Assembly: GCA_023213395.1 (NCBI GenBank)
Contig: CM041465.1
Location: 35,967,741 to 36,031,740, forward strand
DNA length: 64,000 bases
Reading direction: 5' to 3'
DNA from: Cycas panzhihuaensis
Lineage: Eukaryota; Cycadophyta
Positions 43,131 to 56,900 of this stretch are shown here, piece by piece. The notes beneath the pieces are model-generated. The model ran no database searches. It saw only the letters and a list, made by a program, of their open reading frames with translations, and was not told the DNA's origin. Positions within the stretch are counted from its first letter, which is position 1, and each line of letters begins with the position of its first letter. The position numbers were made by a program, and so were the translations under genes.

Positions 43131-45936
43131 CCCTTTAGGTCTTTTTATATCTTTGTAAGACCCCCTTTTTTAGAGGGGTCACTATTAGTAAATGTTTTAT
43201 AATGTTAACTATGTACAATTAATGGAAAGTTTGGTGTTTTTGTTGGTTTATTTTCTTAAAAAAATAAATGAACCCAATAACTAAATTGAAGTATAAATTT
43301 ATCTCATTTCAATAAAAGTGGTTGGATTTTGGATTGGCAAAATATATGATTAAATACTACTATATTATTTCTCTATCTTTCCTCCATCATTTCTCCATTA
43401 TTCTCTTATCTACCTGAAGGATGGAGATATTGGTTTGAAGGGATAATATTAGTGCATGGATGATCAATTTGCAAAGGAGATTCCAATGAAGATAACACTC
43501 ATCAAAGCACTCTTAGATAACTCAATTCTTCCTATTTTCATATAGTAGTTAATGGATAGTTAATTTATGGTTGTACTTACTAAAATACACCATTATTAAA
43601 TCAAATTAGACCATTATAATATATCCTCTTCATTATTCATGACTTTAGTTTAATAATAGATCATTATGACAAATAACATCATGATGAGGATGCCTCCCTC
43701 TTTTAGCCCAAGTCACATTTCCTAATAACATCATTAACTATTCTTTTTTTACTTAAACATATCATATATTAAATTATGTAGATATCTTAATCTTATATTA
43801 TGCTTGAGCATTCAACTCCTTCTTGACTAATGAACTTATTTACCTTGGTGTATGCACTTAGATGCACTTGTCTTTTATAGCTGTCTTTTAGATTTTATGG
43901 GTGTAAGTCAATTCTGCTTGATTCATATGAGTTGCAATCTCTTTGTTTAAGTGATATTAATGTTTGAAATTTTTAATTATTTATTTAGGATACTTCATCT
44001 ATCCCTGGACCATAATCCTCATCTCAATTCAACGCAAGCTCTTATGTTTGAATAAAAAAAATAAAGTTGTATGTAGGTTGTTCTAATGACTTAATAAATT
44101 ACAAGCAATATTAAATCTTTTGCCATCATGCTCCATTCATTGATTTTTGGGTGATAATATGATATTGCATAGCATCATAAGTGCACACTTTCAATATGTG
44201 AAATCCTTATTAACTGTTGATAGGTTTAAACAATTTTAATTAGTTGATTTAGTGACAAAAGTGTTATTTTTTCCTTCAATCATTACTCACTACTTATCAT
44301 AGTTTAACTACATATTATTTATTATTGATAGTGATATAACTCATTCATTATTAAAGTGTCCCTATTTTTAGTCTTGTAAGTAATGCATTTTAGTCACTAT
44401 TAACTTTGTAATTTGTAGTTTGACACTAACCCATTCTCACCTATAAGATTATATTTTGAAGCAACATTGTCATTACACTTTGTACCAACCATTTGGCAGC
44501 TTAGATTTATTTATTTAAGAATCTCCTAAATGCTAGACAATAGCAATATGAATAGAGAACATTAATGCATATTAAGATAAGAAATACTCCTTCTTTAATT
44601 ACATTAAGTTTGCATCTAATTTGATCCCTAATTAATAATATTCAACAAAATTAAAACATTTATTTTCATAAGTTGAAATGCCCTATCATATATGTATAGA
44701 AATATTGAATTTTATATGAATTCATAAAGCACATGCACTCATTTAATGGAATGTTAAATGCCTTGAATATTGTATTCACATGTATGTTTTTGCTTGATAA
44801 TGCCATTTATTACTTATTTAAGAAGCTTGAATTTCTCCATTAATTAATGTAATTTGAATGCTCTTATTACTAACCGACAAAACATAATTGATACTTTGTT
44901 GGTATCTCATCTTGATGAGTGAGTTAAGTATTATGGTTAAGGGATATTAGTTAGGCTATTGGTTAGTGATAGGTCTTGGGGTTAGGTCCACATATGTCAC
45001 CTTTCTCAAAGGCACATGCACACATCAATTTAGCTAGTTTTTTTTTCATTCATATTCACACATATATCTATCTACCTATCTATTTTTATTTGCATAATTT
45101 TACTTATTAATTCATATTGTCATTTTAGTTAAGTCAAGGTTTAAAATCATCATGATTTTTATCAAACTTTAATGGATATTAGAATCAATAAGTGCATGAA
45201 ATTATGAGTTTAAAATAATATTTTTTTTTCAAAGGAAAGGAAGGTCAATGACATGCATTTTTAATAGACATCAATGACTCTCTTTTGGCATATGATAATA
45301 ACCCTCAAATAATAAAAAATTAAGTCTTCTCATTCATATGCTATTAATGTTAATGTATAAAAATTTGATAAATAAAAATTACAAATGAAAGTGATCATTT
45401 ATACACCATTATTTGCCTTTTTGCTTTCATCATTTGAAATTTAAATTTGAAGCAAATTCTATATTTCATTAAAGGAATTGTAACATATTTAGATGATTTG
45501 AGAATGTTAGGAATGATGTTTAATTTTGTGCATTAACCCCTCTCATAGAGTTTCTCACATGTAATCATGAATAAGTGTGCATATGAAGATATGTGCAAAA
45601 CTTACTCCTTTACATGCGCTTTCATAGGTCCCCTTAGTAGTACTCAAATATGATTTAACATTTATTAAGTATATGTATCTATAAGTTAATGGAATTAAGA
45701 GTAAATTAATAAGAAGAATAGAGAGCAAGAATAATTAAATGTCATCTATTAATAGGGTGGTATTTATAAATACCAAGGTCTTCAGACCTAATAGATAAAT
45801 GAATAGGATCAAGAGTGCATTGACACACCTCTTGAGGTCCATCACCACTTAGTATTGACAAATGTTGGAGAAAGTGTTGCCATAATCTAATAATAGAATA
45901 TTTGAGAATAGCTCTAATGTGGGCATGATCTTAACA
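43131..45936. other. AT-rich stretch, no gene seen
   Basis: No domain recognised in six frames by eye. Its right end is probably the 3' LTR of the copia element to the right: on the minus strand TGTTAAGATCATGCCC begins at 45936, just after a purine-rich GCAAGAGAA. The left boundary of that LTR could not be placed. Confidence 0.45.
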
Positions 45937-48900
45937 TTTCTCTTGCATAATGCTCATTTAGGGAGACTCCATACTTATCTTTGAACTTGTATTTTATTTT
46001 CTCAAGTGCCTTTGTGAAGATGTCTGCCACTTTATCCTTTGTGTTACAATAGATCAACTCCAACTTACCTTGTTACACTAACTCTTTGATGAAGTGATGT
46101 TGTATCTTAATGTGCTTAGTCCTACCATGAAATGCTAGATTCCTAGTCATCTAAATGGTATTTTATTTATCATAAAATAACTATGTGGGAGTAATATGTT
46201 TTTCCTATAAATCCTAAAGTAATCTCCTAAGCTAACCTATCTCATAAGCTCTTATTACAATTGATTTATATTCTACTTTTGTAGTAGAGAGAGATATTAT
46301 TGCTTATTTCTTTGGACCCCATGCTATTGTTGCTAAATGCAAATTAAATACATAACCAAAAGTAGATTTCTTATCATCTATATAACCTACTTAGTCTGAA
46401 TCTATATAACTAATCAACCTATAATCTCTTCATGACTTGTAATATAATCTGTACCTAATAGTTCCTCTGAGATACCTGAGAATCCTTTTAGCTATCTACA
46501 AATGTTTTACCTTAGGCTCATACATAAATTTAGAAACCATACTAACTACATACATAATGCCTAGTCAAATAGAAGTTAAGTAAAGAAGGCTCCCAGTCAA
46601 CTACCTATAAAGAGTAGGGTTAATTAATTTAAACTACTTAAACTTATATAATTTCAACTTAGCTTCTACTAGTGTTGCAAGTGGCTTATAACTAGCCATG
46701 TTAAATTTATACAACATGCAAATGTGTTTTTCCTTTATGATGTAAGTATCACTTTTTCATCTTGCTATACTCTAATGCCTAAGAAATAATGCATAAGTCC
46801 TAAATCTACCATTTAAACTCCTTACATATATCTTTCTTAAATTTTTAGGATAAGTAATTATAATTTCTAATATATGCCAAGTTATCCATATATAAGCCCA
46901 TAATTAATATTGAGCTTCCTTCTAACTTAATGTATACTTTGGGGTCTGATTGGCTCTTTAAGAATCCTTTATCCTTTAAGTATTTATCAAGCTTAGAGTA
47001 CCCTACTATAGGTGCCTATTTAAGTCCATACATGACATTTTTGAGGCTATAGACCTTGTCTCTCTTACCCTTCATTTTAAAAACCTTAGGTTATTAGACA
47101 TATATCTCCTCATCAACATATCTATTTAAGGAGACACTCTTTACATCGATCTAATAGACTGCCTTACATTGCTGTGCAACTAAGGCCATGATAAATCTAA
47201 TTTTTTTCTAACCTTGTAATAAGTGTAAATGTTTTATTATGGTTTATGCTTTCAAATTAAGCATAACTTTTGTAATTAGTCATGCCTTGTACTTTTTAAT
47301 TAAACCATCTAACTTATACTTAGTTTTATAAAACCATTTTGTCCTAATGGCATATTTCCTCGGTGGCAAATCAACTAAGTATTATTCTTCACTAATGCAT
47401 TATACTCCTCTTTCATTGTTGCTTTTCATTCATCTTAACTATTTGCCTCTTCAAAGTTTTAAGGCTTATTTGACTCTATAACTTGAATCATTCATATAAA
47501 GTTTACCCTTTGAGATCTAGTTATTCTTATCTCAAAGTTTATGTCTAAAGTATCTTAAGGGGTATGACCTATTTGCACCTATTTTGGAACCTTTTGATTT
47601 GAAGTGGATGAACTTGCTCCACTTGTATTAAGTACACTTATACCATTTGAGTTAGGTTTTACATCAACTATAATATTTTTAAGTTTATTTTTTTCAACAA
47701 CTTATGATTATTATAGAATCTATCTTCTTTACTTATGATGATCTTTTTATCTTTAGGATCATATAATTATAGGATTTTGATGTATTATTATATCTTATAA
47801 ATACGTACTTATTGATTTTGTCATTTAGTTCAGTTCTTTTCTATTCCAAAACATGTACATCTATTATGCACTAAAAAAACCTTAAGTGTTTGATTCTTAG
47901 CTTATGACCTATCCAAGTATCTTTAGGTGTGACCCATCTAACTACTTTTATTATTTATTTGTTAATAAGTAAATAACTATATACATAACTTGTATCCAAA
48001 ACTCATTGCCAAGATGCTTATCCTTAAGCATGCTCCTAGCCATCTCAATACTTGTCTTGTTTTCCCTTTTTACTATCTTATTTTATTAAGGGTTGTAAAT
48101 ATTAGTGAGTTTCTTTATCATCTCATAGTACCTATAATAGTCCTTAACTTCATTTAAAATAAATTCTCCCCCATCATCTGATCTAAGGATTAATATTTTA
48201 TGGTCACTTTGCCTTTTAATTATCACTTTAAAATTAATAAAGTATTGAAATGCATCTTATTTGAACTTGAGAAAATAAATCCAAGTCACTCTTGAAAAGT
48301 CATCAATAAATGTTATAGAGTACTTAGCACTTCCAAGAGATGCTATATCCATTAGTCTACAAAATTCTATGTATACTAGTTAAAGTGGCCTATTTGCTCT
48401 ATAATTGTCATTTGGGATTCTTTACCTCTACTGTTTGCCTAGTATACATTGTTTATACACCTTTTTATTATGTTTAATATTATGTAGACTAATCACTATT
48501 TCTATTTTCTTCATCAATGATAAGATATTGTAGTTTACATGCCTAAATCTTTTATGCCAAATCTCATTATCCATATTAATTGATGCCTTCAAAGTATAGT
48601 AGTCATTTGGAGTATGGTTAATTTAAACAACTTATCACTAGTCATTTAACCCTTAGTAAGTATTATTTTATTCTTTAATTTATTGTTAATTATGCACTCC
48701 CCATCATCAAAGATAACTTTATATTTTTTCTCCAATATTTGACCAACTAATAGTAAGTTGCTTTTGAGTATAGGGATATAAAGTACATAATTGATATACT
48801 TAGTCTTTCCAAAATCTTTTTGGATGGCTACATTCCCTTTATCTATTACTACTTAAGACGTGTTATCCTCAAATATGATTTTGCTTGTTTGAAAATTACC

Positions 48901-50055
48901 TAACTCCTTAAACCATTCTTTCCTATAAGTCATATTGGTAGATCAACTTAAATCAATCTACCAACTATCCTCTTCTTTATTAGCCATTAAGCTTAATAAG
49001 AAAAGTCTTTCATTTTTTTTTTGGTTCTTCAACTACTGTATTTGCTCCTTTACATGTTAGACCTTATTGTGAAGAAATTAATTTTTAAATATCCATTTCT
49101 ATAGCAATAAGAACATTGTATTATTCCTCTTGCTCTACCTCTAAGATTCCTTCCTCTTTGTTCTTGATTCCTTCCTCTTGGGCTTTGTCCTCTTATTCTA
49201 TAATTTTAAGGTCTAAAACCTTATCCTTAGCCTTGATTAAATTAGATTTGATATCCATATACTTATCCTTAATAGAATTGTCCTTATCCTTAACGAAATT
49301 ACCTTTAACCTTCATGAAAGTACCTTGGTAAAATTATCCTTAGTTTTTAAAGTTCTTACCGCTCTAGGAGATTAACCTCTTTCCCTAGAACTTTGGTCTT
49401 TATAAGATGGCCTAATCTTTACCTTAGTGATAAATTCATATTCCAAGGACTCACTACCACCTTTCTTCTCTTTAATAGCTAACAACATGGCACTAGGTTG
49501 ATCAATCTTAAGTGTTAATAGGTCTTTTGAGACTTTCAATACTTGTGACTATAATCTTAAATCTCTTAATTTTACTAACACTTCTTAAGATATTTTCTAC
49601 CACACATTGTTTACTAAAATCTTCAACTAAGTCCATCATTTAATCAACTAGGCCTTATATCTTGGTTATAAAATCATCTATCCACTCATTGTTATTCATT
49701 CTATAATTTTTAAATCTAATCATTAATTTTTATAATTTTGTTATAATAGTCTCTTCATAGGCAGTGTTCAAAGTGTCTTGTACCTCCTATAATATAGTTA
49801 TCTCACTTACTCTTAAGAAGATATGATCATCCAAACATAGAAGATGAATGCCAATGCCTCATTATCTCTCTTTTTATTGTCCTTGAAAGTCTTCTTTTGA
49901 CCTACAATAGTGTTAGGATTAAGTGCATCATATCCATTTATAATTAAATCCTCTATATCTTTTAATATAAAGATAAGCTTCATTTTATAACTTTAATTTA
50001 AGAAGTTAGTACCATAAAATTTAGATACCATTATATTACTCATGCCAAAAGCCAT
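45937..50055 (-). pseudogene. Minus-strand copia gag-pol relic, all domains recognisable
   Basis: From the ATG at 50055 downward: gag (KFYGTNF...MKLILILKD); knuckle near 49100 (CSYC...G-Y, with the family His and last Cys lost); protease near 48950 (ID-x-S...STNMTYRKEWF); integrase near 48000-48400 (DDGGEF intact, then NKTSIEMARSML); RT near 46880-47190 (ALVAQQCKAVY, YVDEEIYV, VMYGLK) with YMDN at about 46885-46898 in place of YVDD; RNase H near 46250-46400 (KKSTFGYVF, SLSTTKVEY). The C-terminus near 46010-46130 reads TKHIKIQHHFIKELV and VADIFTKAL. Many stops sit at Gln positions. A degenerate primer-site-like word (GCTTTGATA) lies near 50105. Confidence 0.82.
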
Positions 50056-51183
50056 GATAAAGTAAGAGGACTTGAAAGATAAACAACTTTAAAAGTAAAA
50101 GAGAGCTTTGATAAAGGACCAATGCACTAAACAAGGGCAAAGAAAGACACTCAAACATAAGCTAATTTGTACCGCTTCAACTTTGGGACATGCACAAATA
50201 TCCAAATTAGGACTCAACCTCTTCCAAGATAAAGATTTTTTGTATTAGTTTGTGATTCTAATATGAAGTTTGTGCTAACTTTGTTTATAGGGTTAACTCG
50301 CAAGAAGCCCATAAACTTGTATCAACTTTGAATATTAAAATAATACATCACATGATTTCAAAAATACTTAATTGACCATTCACTTTGTACAAAATCAAAA
50401 TAAGAATCTAACTCTTAAATCTTGACACTTTATAGCAAAGTTATACCTTAAACAATACAAGGAGGTTATTTTTAATGAAAAGCCTTTAGTGAATAAAATG
50501 TAATGAAAAAATTAAATTAGCATTAACTCATTAAATGGACCATTAAATGTAAACCTACTATAGGCGTGTGAACATTTGTTTTAATCAAGTGAGAGTGAAG
50601 ATTACATTGAAGTTGATGAATATAAAAATAGGCCCCACATATAACAAATATACTTGCTTAAGCATAATCGAGTACTTGAGATAAGGTAGGTTCCTTAAAA
50701 AGTAATTAAGCCCTCTTTGAATTAAATGTCCAATCACTTGATTACTGTATATGACCTATATGTTATATGGCAAGGGAGCTACAAGGCAACAAGCTTAATA
50801 GTATATAAAATATAATTAAAAATTTTAAAATATTAAATGCTCAAATAATGATTTTACTAGTCTCTTATCATATATTAAACGTAAATTATTTTCCCTCAAA
50901 TATGATTACCCTTATAAACCATATAACTAGAATAAGAAGAGTTTCTATTAGATTAAAAAAATATGTGGCTAAATGAATAAGCACTAGATTAAGAATATGA
51001 AGCCTAGATCAAACATAAAAGATGATTAAGTTGACATGTGATAAATTGTCTATACTTGAGAATGAGTCTAGACCCATGTGCAAAGTATATTATAATAAAT
51101 ATAGATATGATCGAAGCATTCTCAATGTGTTACTAAGCACAAACATACTAAAAAGAAACTAAATCTTAGATATACTTCAAATA
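50056..51183. other. Non-coding flank between two copia elements
   Basis: AT-rich; probably holds the decayed 5' LTR of the minus-strand copia to the left, but I could not align it with the sequence below 45936. The last five bases (51179-51183, AAATA) are the target-site duplication of the copia to the right. Confidence 0.5.
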
Positions 51184-51616
51184 TGTTAGATTGTATAATG
51201 TAAACTTATGTAATTATTTATGTCACATGTCTAAAATAAAATTTAAGTCATTATAATATTTTTATCTTAGGTTTATTTAATTAAATTTGTGGAAGGTTGT
51301 TGAAATTACGAAACTGCATTTCAACGAACCTCCTTAGTACTTAATCTCCTAAATTCCTGGAACATGTTCCTAGGAATCTAGGAGGGCTGTCCTAATGCCT
51401 TTTACAAGGTTGGTCTGTTTTACAGGTAGTTTCCTTACATGGTTTTCTGTTCCATATTTTCATTAATAAAATTAGATAACTTAGGAGGTGGTTTTTCTTT
51501 CCCAGAAGGGGTTTTCCACTTGTCAATCTGGTGTATATATGCAGTGTTATTTGTTGCTTGTAATTGCTTTACTGTGTGATCCTGTGATGACATTGTTCAT
51601 ATGCCTATTTTCTACA
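51184..51616 (+). repeat. 5' LTR of the copia element (433 bp)
   Basis: TG...CA ends. The boundary on the right is fixed by the abutting primer-binding site and on the left by the target duplication. It should hold the promoter. Sequence around 51464-51480 (ATTAATAAAATTAGATAA) could be a TATA or polyadenylation region, but I cannot assign it. Confidence 0.95.
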
Positions 51617-51628
51617 TGGTATCAGAGC
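51617..51628 (+). other. Primer-binding site
   Basis: TGGTATCAGAGC, an exact initiator-Met tRNA complement, starts at the base after the LTR (zero spacing). Confidence 0.93.
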
Positions 51629-52114
51629 TCATTATACATGTTATTATATATTTTTTTAACCATCCAAAAACCTTTTTTTATTTCTGGTCACAGTGATCAT
51701 TTATTCAAAACCAAGTTTTTTTTTTAACTGCCATTAAGGCAAAATCCCTCATTCAACAATAGTCTTTTATACAAACAGCCATTAAAGCAAAATCTTTCCA
51801 TAATCCTTTATACAAACTACCATTAAGACAGATTTCTTTTTACATGTTAGTCTATAGATTTTTTTTTACATCAAAACCTATACTTAAACGACCATTAAGG
51901 CAGAGCCGTACTAAAAATAAAAACCCTGCCATTAAGGTAGAACTGTATAAAAAAAAACCATAAGCATGGTCGTCTTTGCAGTAAAAACCCTAGCCAAGCC
52001 TAAAATGTAGTATTTTGCTCTGAAACTGCCATAACAAAGATTACTGTTTTGAAGAAACCCTAACTAGGGTCAAATACAAAGTCGTATGAAGATAAAGATT
52101 TTTTGGACCTGCAA

Positions 52115-52216
52115 GCAAACCAGCATGCCTTCGTTGCAGAGTGGCAAAGCAAACCGGCACGCCTTCGTTGTAGAGTGGCAAAGCAAACCAGTACGCCTTC
52201 ATTGCAGAGTAGCAAG
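52115..52216 (+). repeat. 34-bp tandem repeat, 3 copies
   Basis: Unit begins GCAAACCAGCATGCCTTCGT and recurs at 52115, 52149 and 52183 with a few transitions between copies. 34 is not a multiple of three, so it does not encode a simple protein repeat. Confidence 0.88.
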
Positions 52217-52562
52217 CAAGACCAGCAAATTTGACTCCATGCATGGGAGAGGACTCAGAGGAAGTCGAACCAGATCTGCATAAATCCTCTGGAAGTGCTA
52301 CCATCGAAGAACAAACTACAAGAAGGAATGACAGCCATTAGATTAAGAAATTCAAGGACGAATTCTGAAATGCCATGCCAAAGACAAATGCCAGTATTGT
52401 AAATCTGTTGCTAGAGCAAGCCAGTCTATGATTGGAGGAGGTTATCTACGCAGACTGGAGGTAAGGATCTATGTAGAGCGCCGCTGAAGCCCTCCGTGCT
52501 GGGATCGTTTGTCTCAGTTCATCGTCGGGACCTCCGTTGAGTCACTCTTCTTTGTTTCCTCA

Positions 52563-52720
52563 TCTCAGTCCAAACCTGCAACAAGAACGACGTCGCCACG
52601 TTCTTCTTCATCTTCGTCTCAGTCCAAACCTGCAACAAGAACGACGCTGCTACGTTCTTTGTCTCCATCGCCTCAGCTCAAACCTGTAATGAACGATGCT
52701 GCTATGAATGCGATGAACCG
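52563..52720 (+). repeat. 54-bp tandem repeat, 3 copies
   Basis: TCTCAGTCCAAACCTGCAAC starts at 52563 and 52617, with a diverged third copy at 52671: exact 54-bp spacing. The unit translates as a Ser/Thr/Arg-rich 18-residue repeat in the open stretch 52509-52775. Whether it is expressed is unknown. Confidence 0.85.
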
Positions 52721-53938
52721 GGTAGGGTTTCTAACCTATCCCCCCTCCTGGATTTTAATTCTTGTTATTTTTTAATTTTCTTTATTAAAATTAAATCTCC
52801 TGTCGGGCCTGTCCGTCGACCTTCCTTTTAAATTTCTTTTTTATTTTATTTTATTTTGATTTAATAAACTAATAACCCCCTCTTTACATTATATTTCGAT
52901 TTAATCATAATACCCCCTTATACCCCCCCCCCCCCTTAATCACATTCATAAATTAATTATAAGCCCTTTTAATTAAACTACCTCTTTTTAATTAATCTTT
53001 AGTATAAATCAATCTAAAACTCTCAATAGTAAACATTAATTTATAACTTAAAACTTTTGTTTAATCAATCTTTAGTAACTAAAAGTAATAACCTTGATTT
53101 ATAACTTAACCCTCCCTTAATCACATTAGTGTAAACTTAATCCAAAACTCCCCTATTATATCAACAATATAAATCAATTCTTCCCATTCTTTTTACGTAA
53201 TACATTTATTACATTAATTCCCCACCACATTCATGATATCAAACTAAACCCCTCTCTTTACTAAGTTAATGCTTTTTTAAAACCATTCTTTATAATTAAA
53301 CTCCATATGAGATTAGTATAATTTTTTATGCTTTTTAGGTTCCTTATTCTACTATAGGTATTGCACAAGTACATACCTTCGCATTCTACCTTAATCATGA
53401 ATTGAACAAATCTCCCCTCTTCTCCTCTAATATCTTAGCTTAATCTTTGTCATATATAAGGTATACATTACTTATCAAACACTTATTTAATAGTCATTCA
53501 TATACATTAACTTAGGCAAAACTAATTTTTTTTCTTGGTTGTTTGACCAGGATCTAAGTAAAGTATCTATTTTTTATCTGAATACCTTCTTTATACATTT
53601 ATCTTTAGCCAAACATAAAACTTAGTTAATCAAAAATCATTAACCTCTTTTATTCCAAATCAGTCTTATTAATGCACCATATTCAAACTTAAATACTTAA
53701 GGGAGAATTTTTTTTCAAAAAGGGACTACTTAAGGGGATTTTTAAGAAGTCATTTGTTTATTCAATCTGTCTGCAAACACGTGACTTTTTCTTTAAGTAC
53801 AAGTAATGCATACTAGAATGCTTTCTTAAATTATACCTGTTAAAATATTAGTCTAATGATTAGTACTTTTAGTAAGTGATTATTTTTTCAATCACCTTCA
53901 TATTCTTCAATCTACAATCAAACCTCAATATAGCATTA

Positions 53939-56900
53939 ATGCCAGGGGCAGTCACCTGTGTTCCAACTCTAGTTTTAACCGGCTCAAACTATGCCGACTG
54001 GAGGAATTGCATATCCCATCAGCTTAAATAGCAAAAAGTATGGCGATATGTAATAAGTGAATTTCAAAAACTAAAAGCTGATGCTACTGAGAATCTTATG
54101 GTCTATCTAATGAACTCAGATGCCGCATTAGGCACCATATTAAATTCTCTTTTACTAGAAATCAGTCGACAGTTCTCTGAAAAAGATGACTTAGCCACTG
54201 TCTGGAAAACCTTGGAAGAAAAATATGACAAAGTTGATACACATCAAGTAGCAATCCTAGAAGAGTAATTATATAATCTTACCTTTGATGACTTTATAAA
54301 TGTTGAGGATTTCTTAACAAAAATTTAGTCAATCAATAAAGATTTAGACAATTGTATTAAATCAAAAACCAAGGAAGGTGATATAGAAAAAATAACTACG
54401 CATGTCAAAGATGACGGCACGCTTGTACGTCTTACAATTAATAAATTACCAAAACACTTCAATCTTTACCAAGTTGCTAGACAACAAGCTGTTAATCCAC
54501 CCATCACATTCAATCAGTTGACAAATCAGCTGATTGAACATCAAACAATGTTAATCAGAACAGGTGCAATAAAAGATCAATCACAGGCTTTATTTTCTAA
54601 AACTAAGCCACAATTTAAACACAAACAACAGAATAATAACTTTCATAATAATAATAAAAAATACCAGAAACCTCATCGAGGTTCACCATTTAATACTCAC
54701 AATAATGTTAAATATTCTGGTTCAACTAAAAACCAGAATACTTCCAATCAATACGTTTCTAATAGAAACAATGCATCTTCTTCTTAGAACTCTAGTTGTG
54801 CCTACTATCATAAAAGAGGCTATACTATTGATATTTGTAGAAGTAGAATAGTCTTAGAAGCATGGAAAGCTTCCAAGGGACTACAAAATAAATAGTAATC
54901 CCATCCTCAATCTCATTTCCAATCAAACTCTCAATCACGATCACAAAATCGTCAATTTCATAACTGTTCTTTGGCAGCAACAACTTCTACGTTTGTTGCT
55001 CCTTCCAATCAACCAACGTAATGGATCATTGACTCTGGTGCGTCCCATCATATGACTGGACACTAGAAAAACTTATCCACCTATCAATCCGAAACGAACT
55101 CTAAAGAAGAAATTTCATTCGGTAGTGGTAATCAACTCAAAGTTAAAGGATCTGGTGACGTTATCTTGAAGGATGGTTCAATCAAGGACGTTTTTTATGT
55201 ACCTAGTTTGTTACCAAACCTTCTCTCAGTATATCAAATTTGCTAGAAAGACCTTGTTGTCAAATTCTAGAAAAATAAATTCGTCATTAAAGATCCATTA
55301 CACAAATTCAAACATATTGCTTCAGGACCTGTTGATCATAATACAGGTCTCTATGCCATGACTAGTTTTCAAAATAATAAATCAAAATCATTTAGTGCCT
55401 TCGTTGCTAAATCTGACTCCGTCAGTAAACTTTGGCATGCAAGATTTGGTCATACTAGTTATGGCAAATTACAATATTTAATCAAGCATGAAATGGTCCA
55501 TGGTTTACCACCATTAAACACTGTTTATGGTATTTGTGAAGCCTGTATGATAGGCAAACAAAACGTGGATCCATTTCCACACAAAACTCAATTCTGAGCA
55601 ATTGGTCCACTAAAACTAGTCCACTCTGATATATGTGGACCTTTTCATATTCCATCATGTTTAAGATCTCATTATTTCGTTACATTCATTGATGATTATT
55701 CAAGAAAATGTTGGGTTTATATGCTCAAAATATGCAGTCAAGTGTTTAACATTTTCGTTGAATACAAAACATTAGTGGAAAATCAATCCAATTTAAAAAT
55801 CAAAATATTCCAATCTAATAATGCTAAGGAATATTTAAGTAAAAATTTCATCTCCCTCTATAAATCAAATGGAATCAAATTCCAACATTCAGTTGCATAT
55901 ACATCTCAACAAAATGGTGTTGCAGAATGCAAAAACTGTACTCTTGTTGAAATGACTCATTGCATGTTACGTACAAAGAATCTCGATCTAAAATTATGGG
56001 CAGAAGCAATTAACTACTCTAACTACTTATTAAACCATTTACCTAGTAAAAGTCTACAAAATGTCACTCCAAAACAAAAATGGTCTGGAAGGAAACCATC
56101 TGTTCAACACTTACGAATCTTTGGGATAGTGATATATTTGATTTATCAAAATCAATCAAATATATCACTATCTCAACCTAAGTATATTCTCGATTTACTT
56201 CAGAGGTTTAACATGGAAAATACTAAACCTATAACCAATCCTTTACAATCAGGAGTTAAACTAACTACTGATTGTTCAACTCCGTTATGTGTTCCAACTC
56301 TTTATAGACAACTTATTGGTAGTCTAATTTATCTTACACACACCTGCCCTGACATTTCTTATGCTATTGCTTTATGCTCCAGATACATGCAACAACCACA
56401 TGAATCTCACTGGAAAGCAGCCAAACGAATCTTATGTTATCTAAAGAATACCATATTTCATGGTTTAACTTATAACTTTTGTACTAAATCATTAACATTA
56501 ATTGGATATACTGATTCTGATTGGGCAGGTGATTCAAATGATTGTAAATCCACTTCCGGTTATGTATTTTTTATTGATTCCTCACCCATTACCTGGTCAA
56601 GCAAAAAAATGCAGGCACTGGCATTATCAACAACTGAAGCTGGATATCGAGCATTAGTCAAAGCTAGTAAAGAAGCACTTTGGCTAAAATCTCTACTCAA
56701 TGAAATTGGTCTGACTCTAAACTCTTCAATTGAAATTAAAGTTGATAGTTAAGGTACATTTGCTATTGCTTCTAATCCTATTTCACATTCTAGAACTAAA
56801 CATATAGAATTATATCATCATTTTATACGTAATCTAGTTATTGATAATATTATTTGTTTGTCTTATTGTCCAACAGATTTACAGATTGTCGATATACTTA

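Larger units (their letters stand above)
51629..53938 (+). other. Exceptionally long (2.3 kb) copia leader with internal repeats
   Basis: No gag domain appears until 53939. The leader holds five copies of a CCATTAAGGCA-like word (51731, 51779, 51830, 51892, 51929), a 34-bp triplicate (52115-52216), a 54-bp triplicate (52563-52720), a C13 run (52923-52935) and then AT-rich non-coding sequence. Two short open stretches (52086-52283 and 52509-52775) coincide with the tandem repeats; the second keeps frame because 54 is a multiple of three, but I see no domain. Confidence 0.7.

Noticed and set aside
52041-52304. 87-codon minus-strand open frame with repeated Tyr-Trp-Phe-Ala-type segments
   Set aside because: Antisense translation of the 34-bp tandem repeat in the copia leader; not in the frame or strand of the element.
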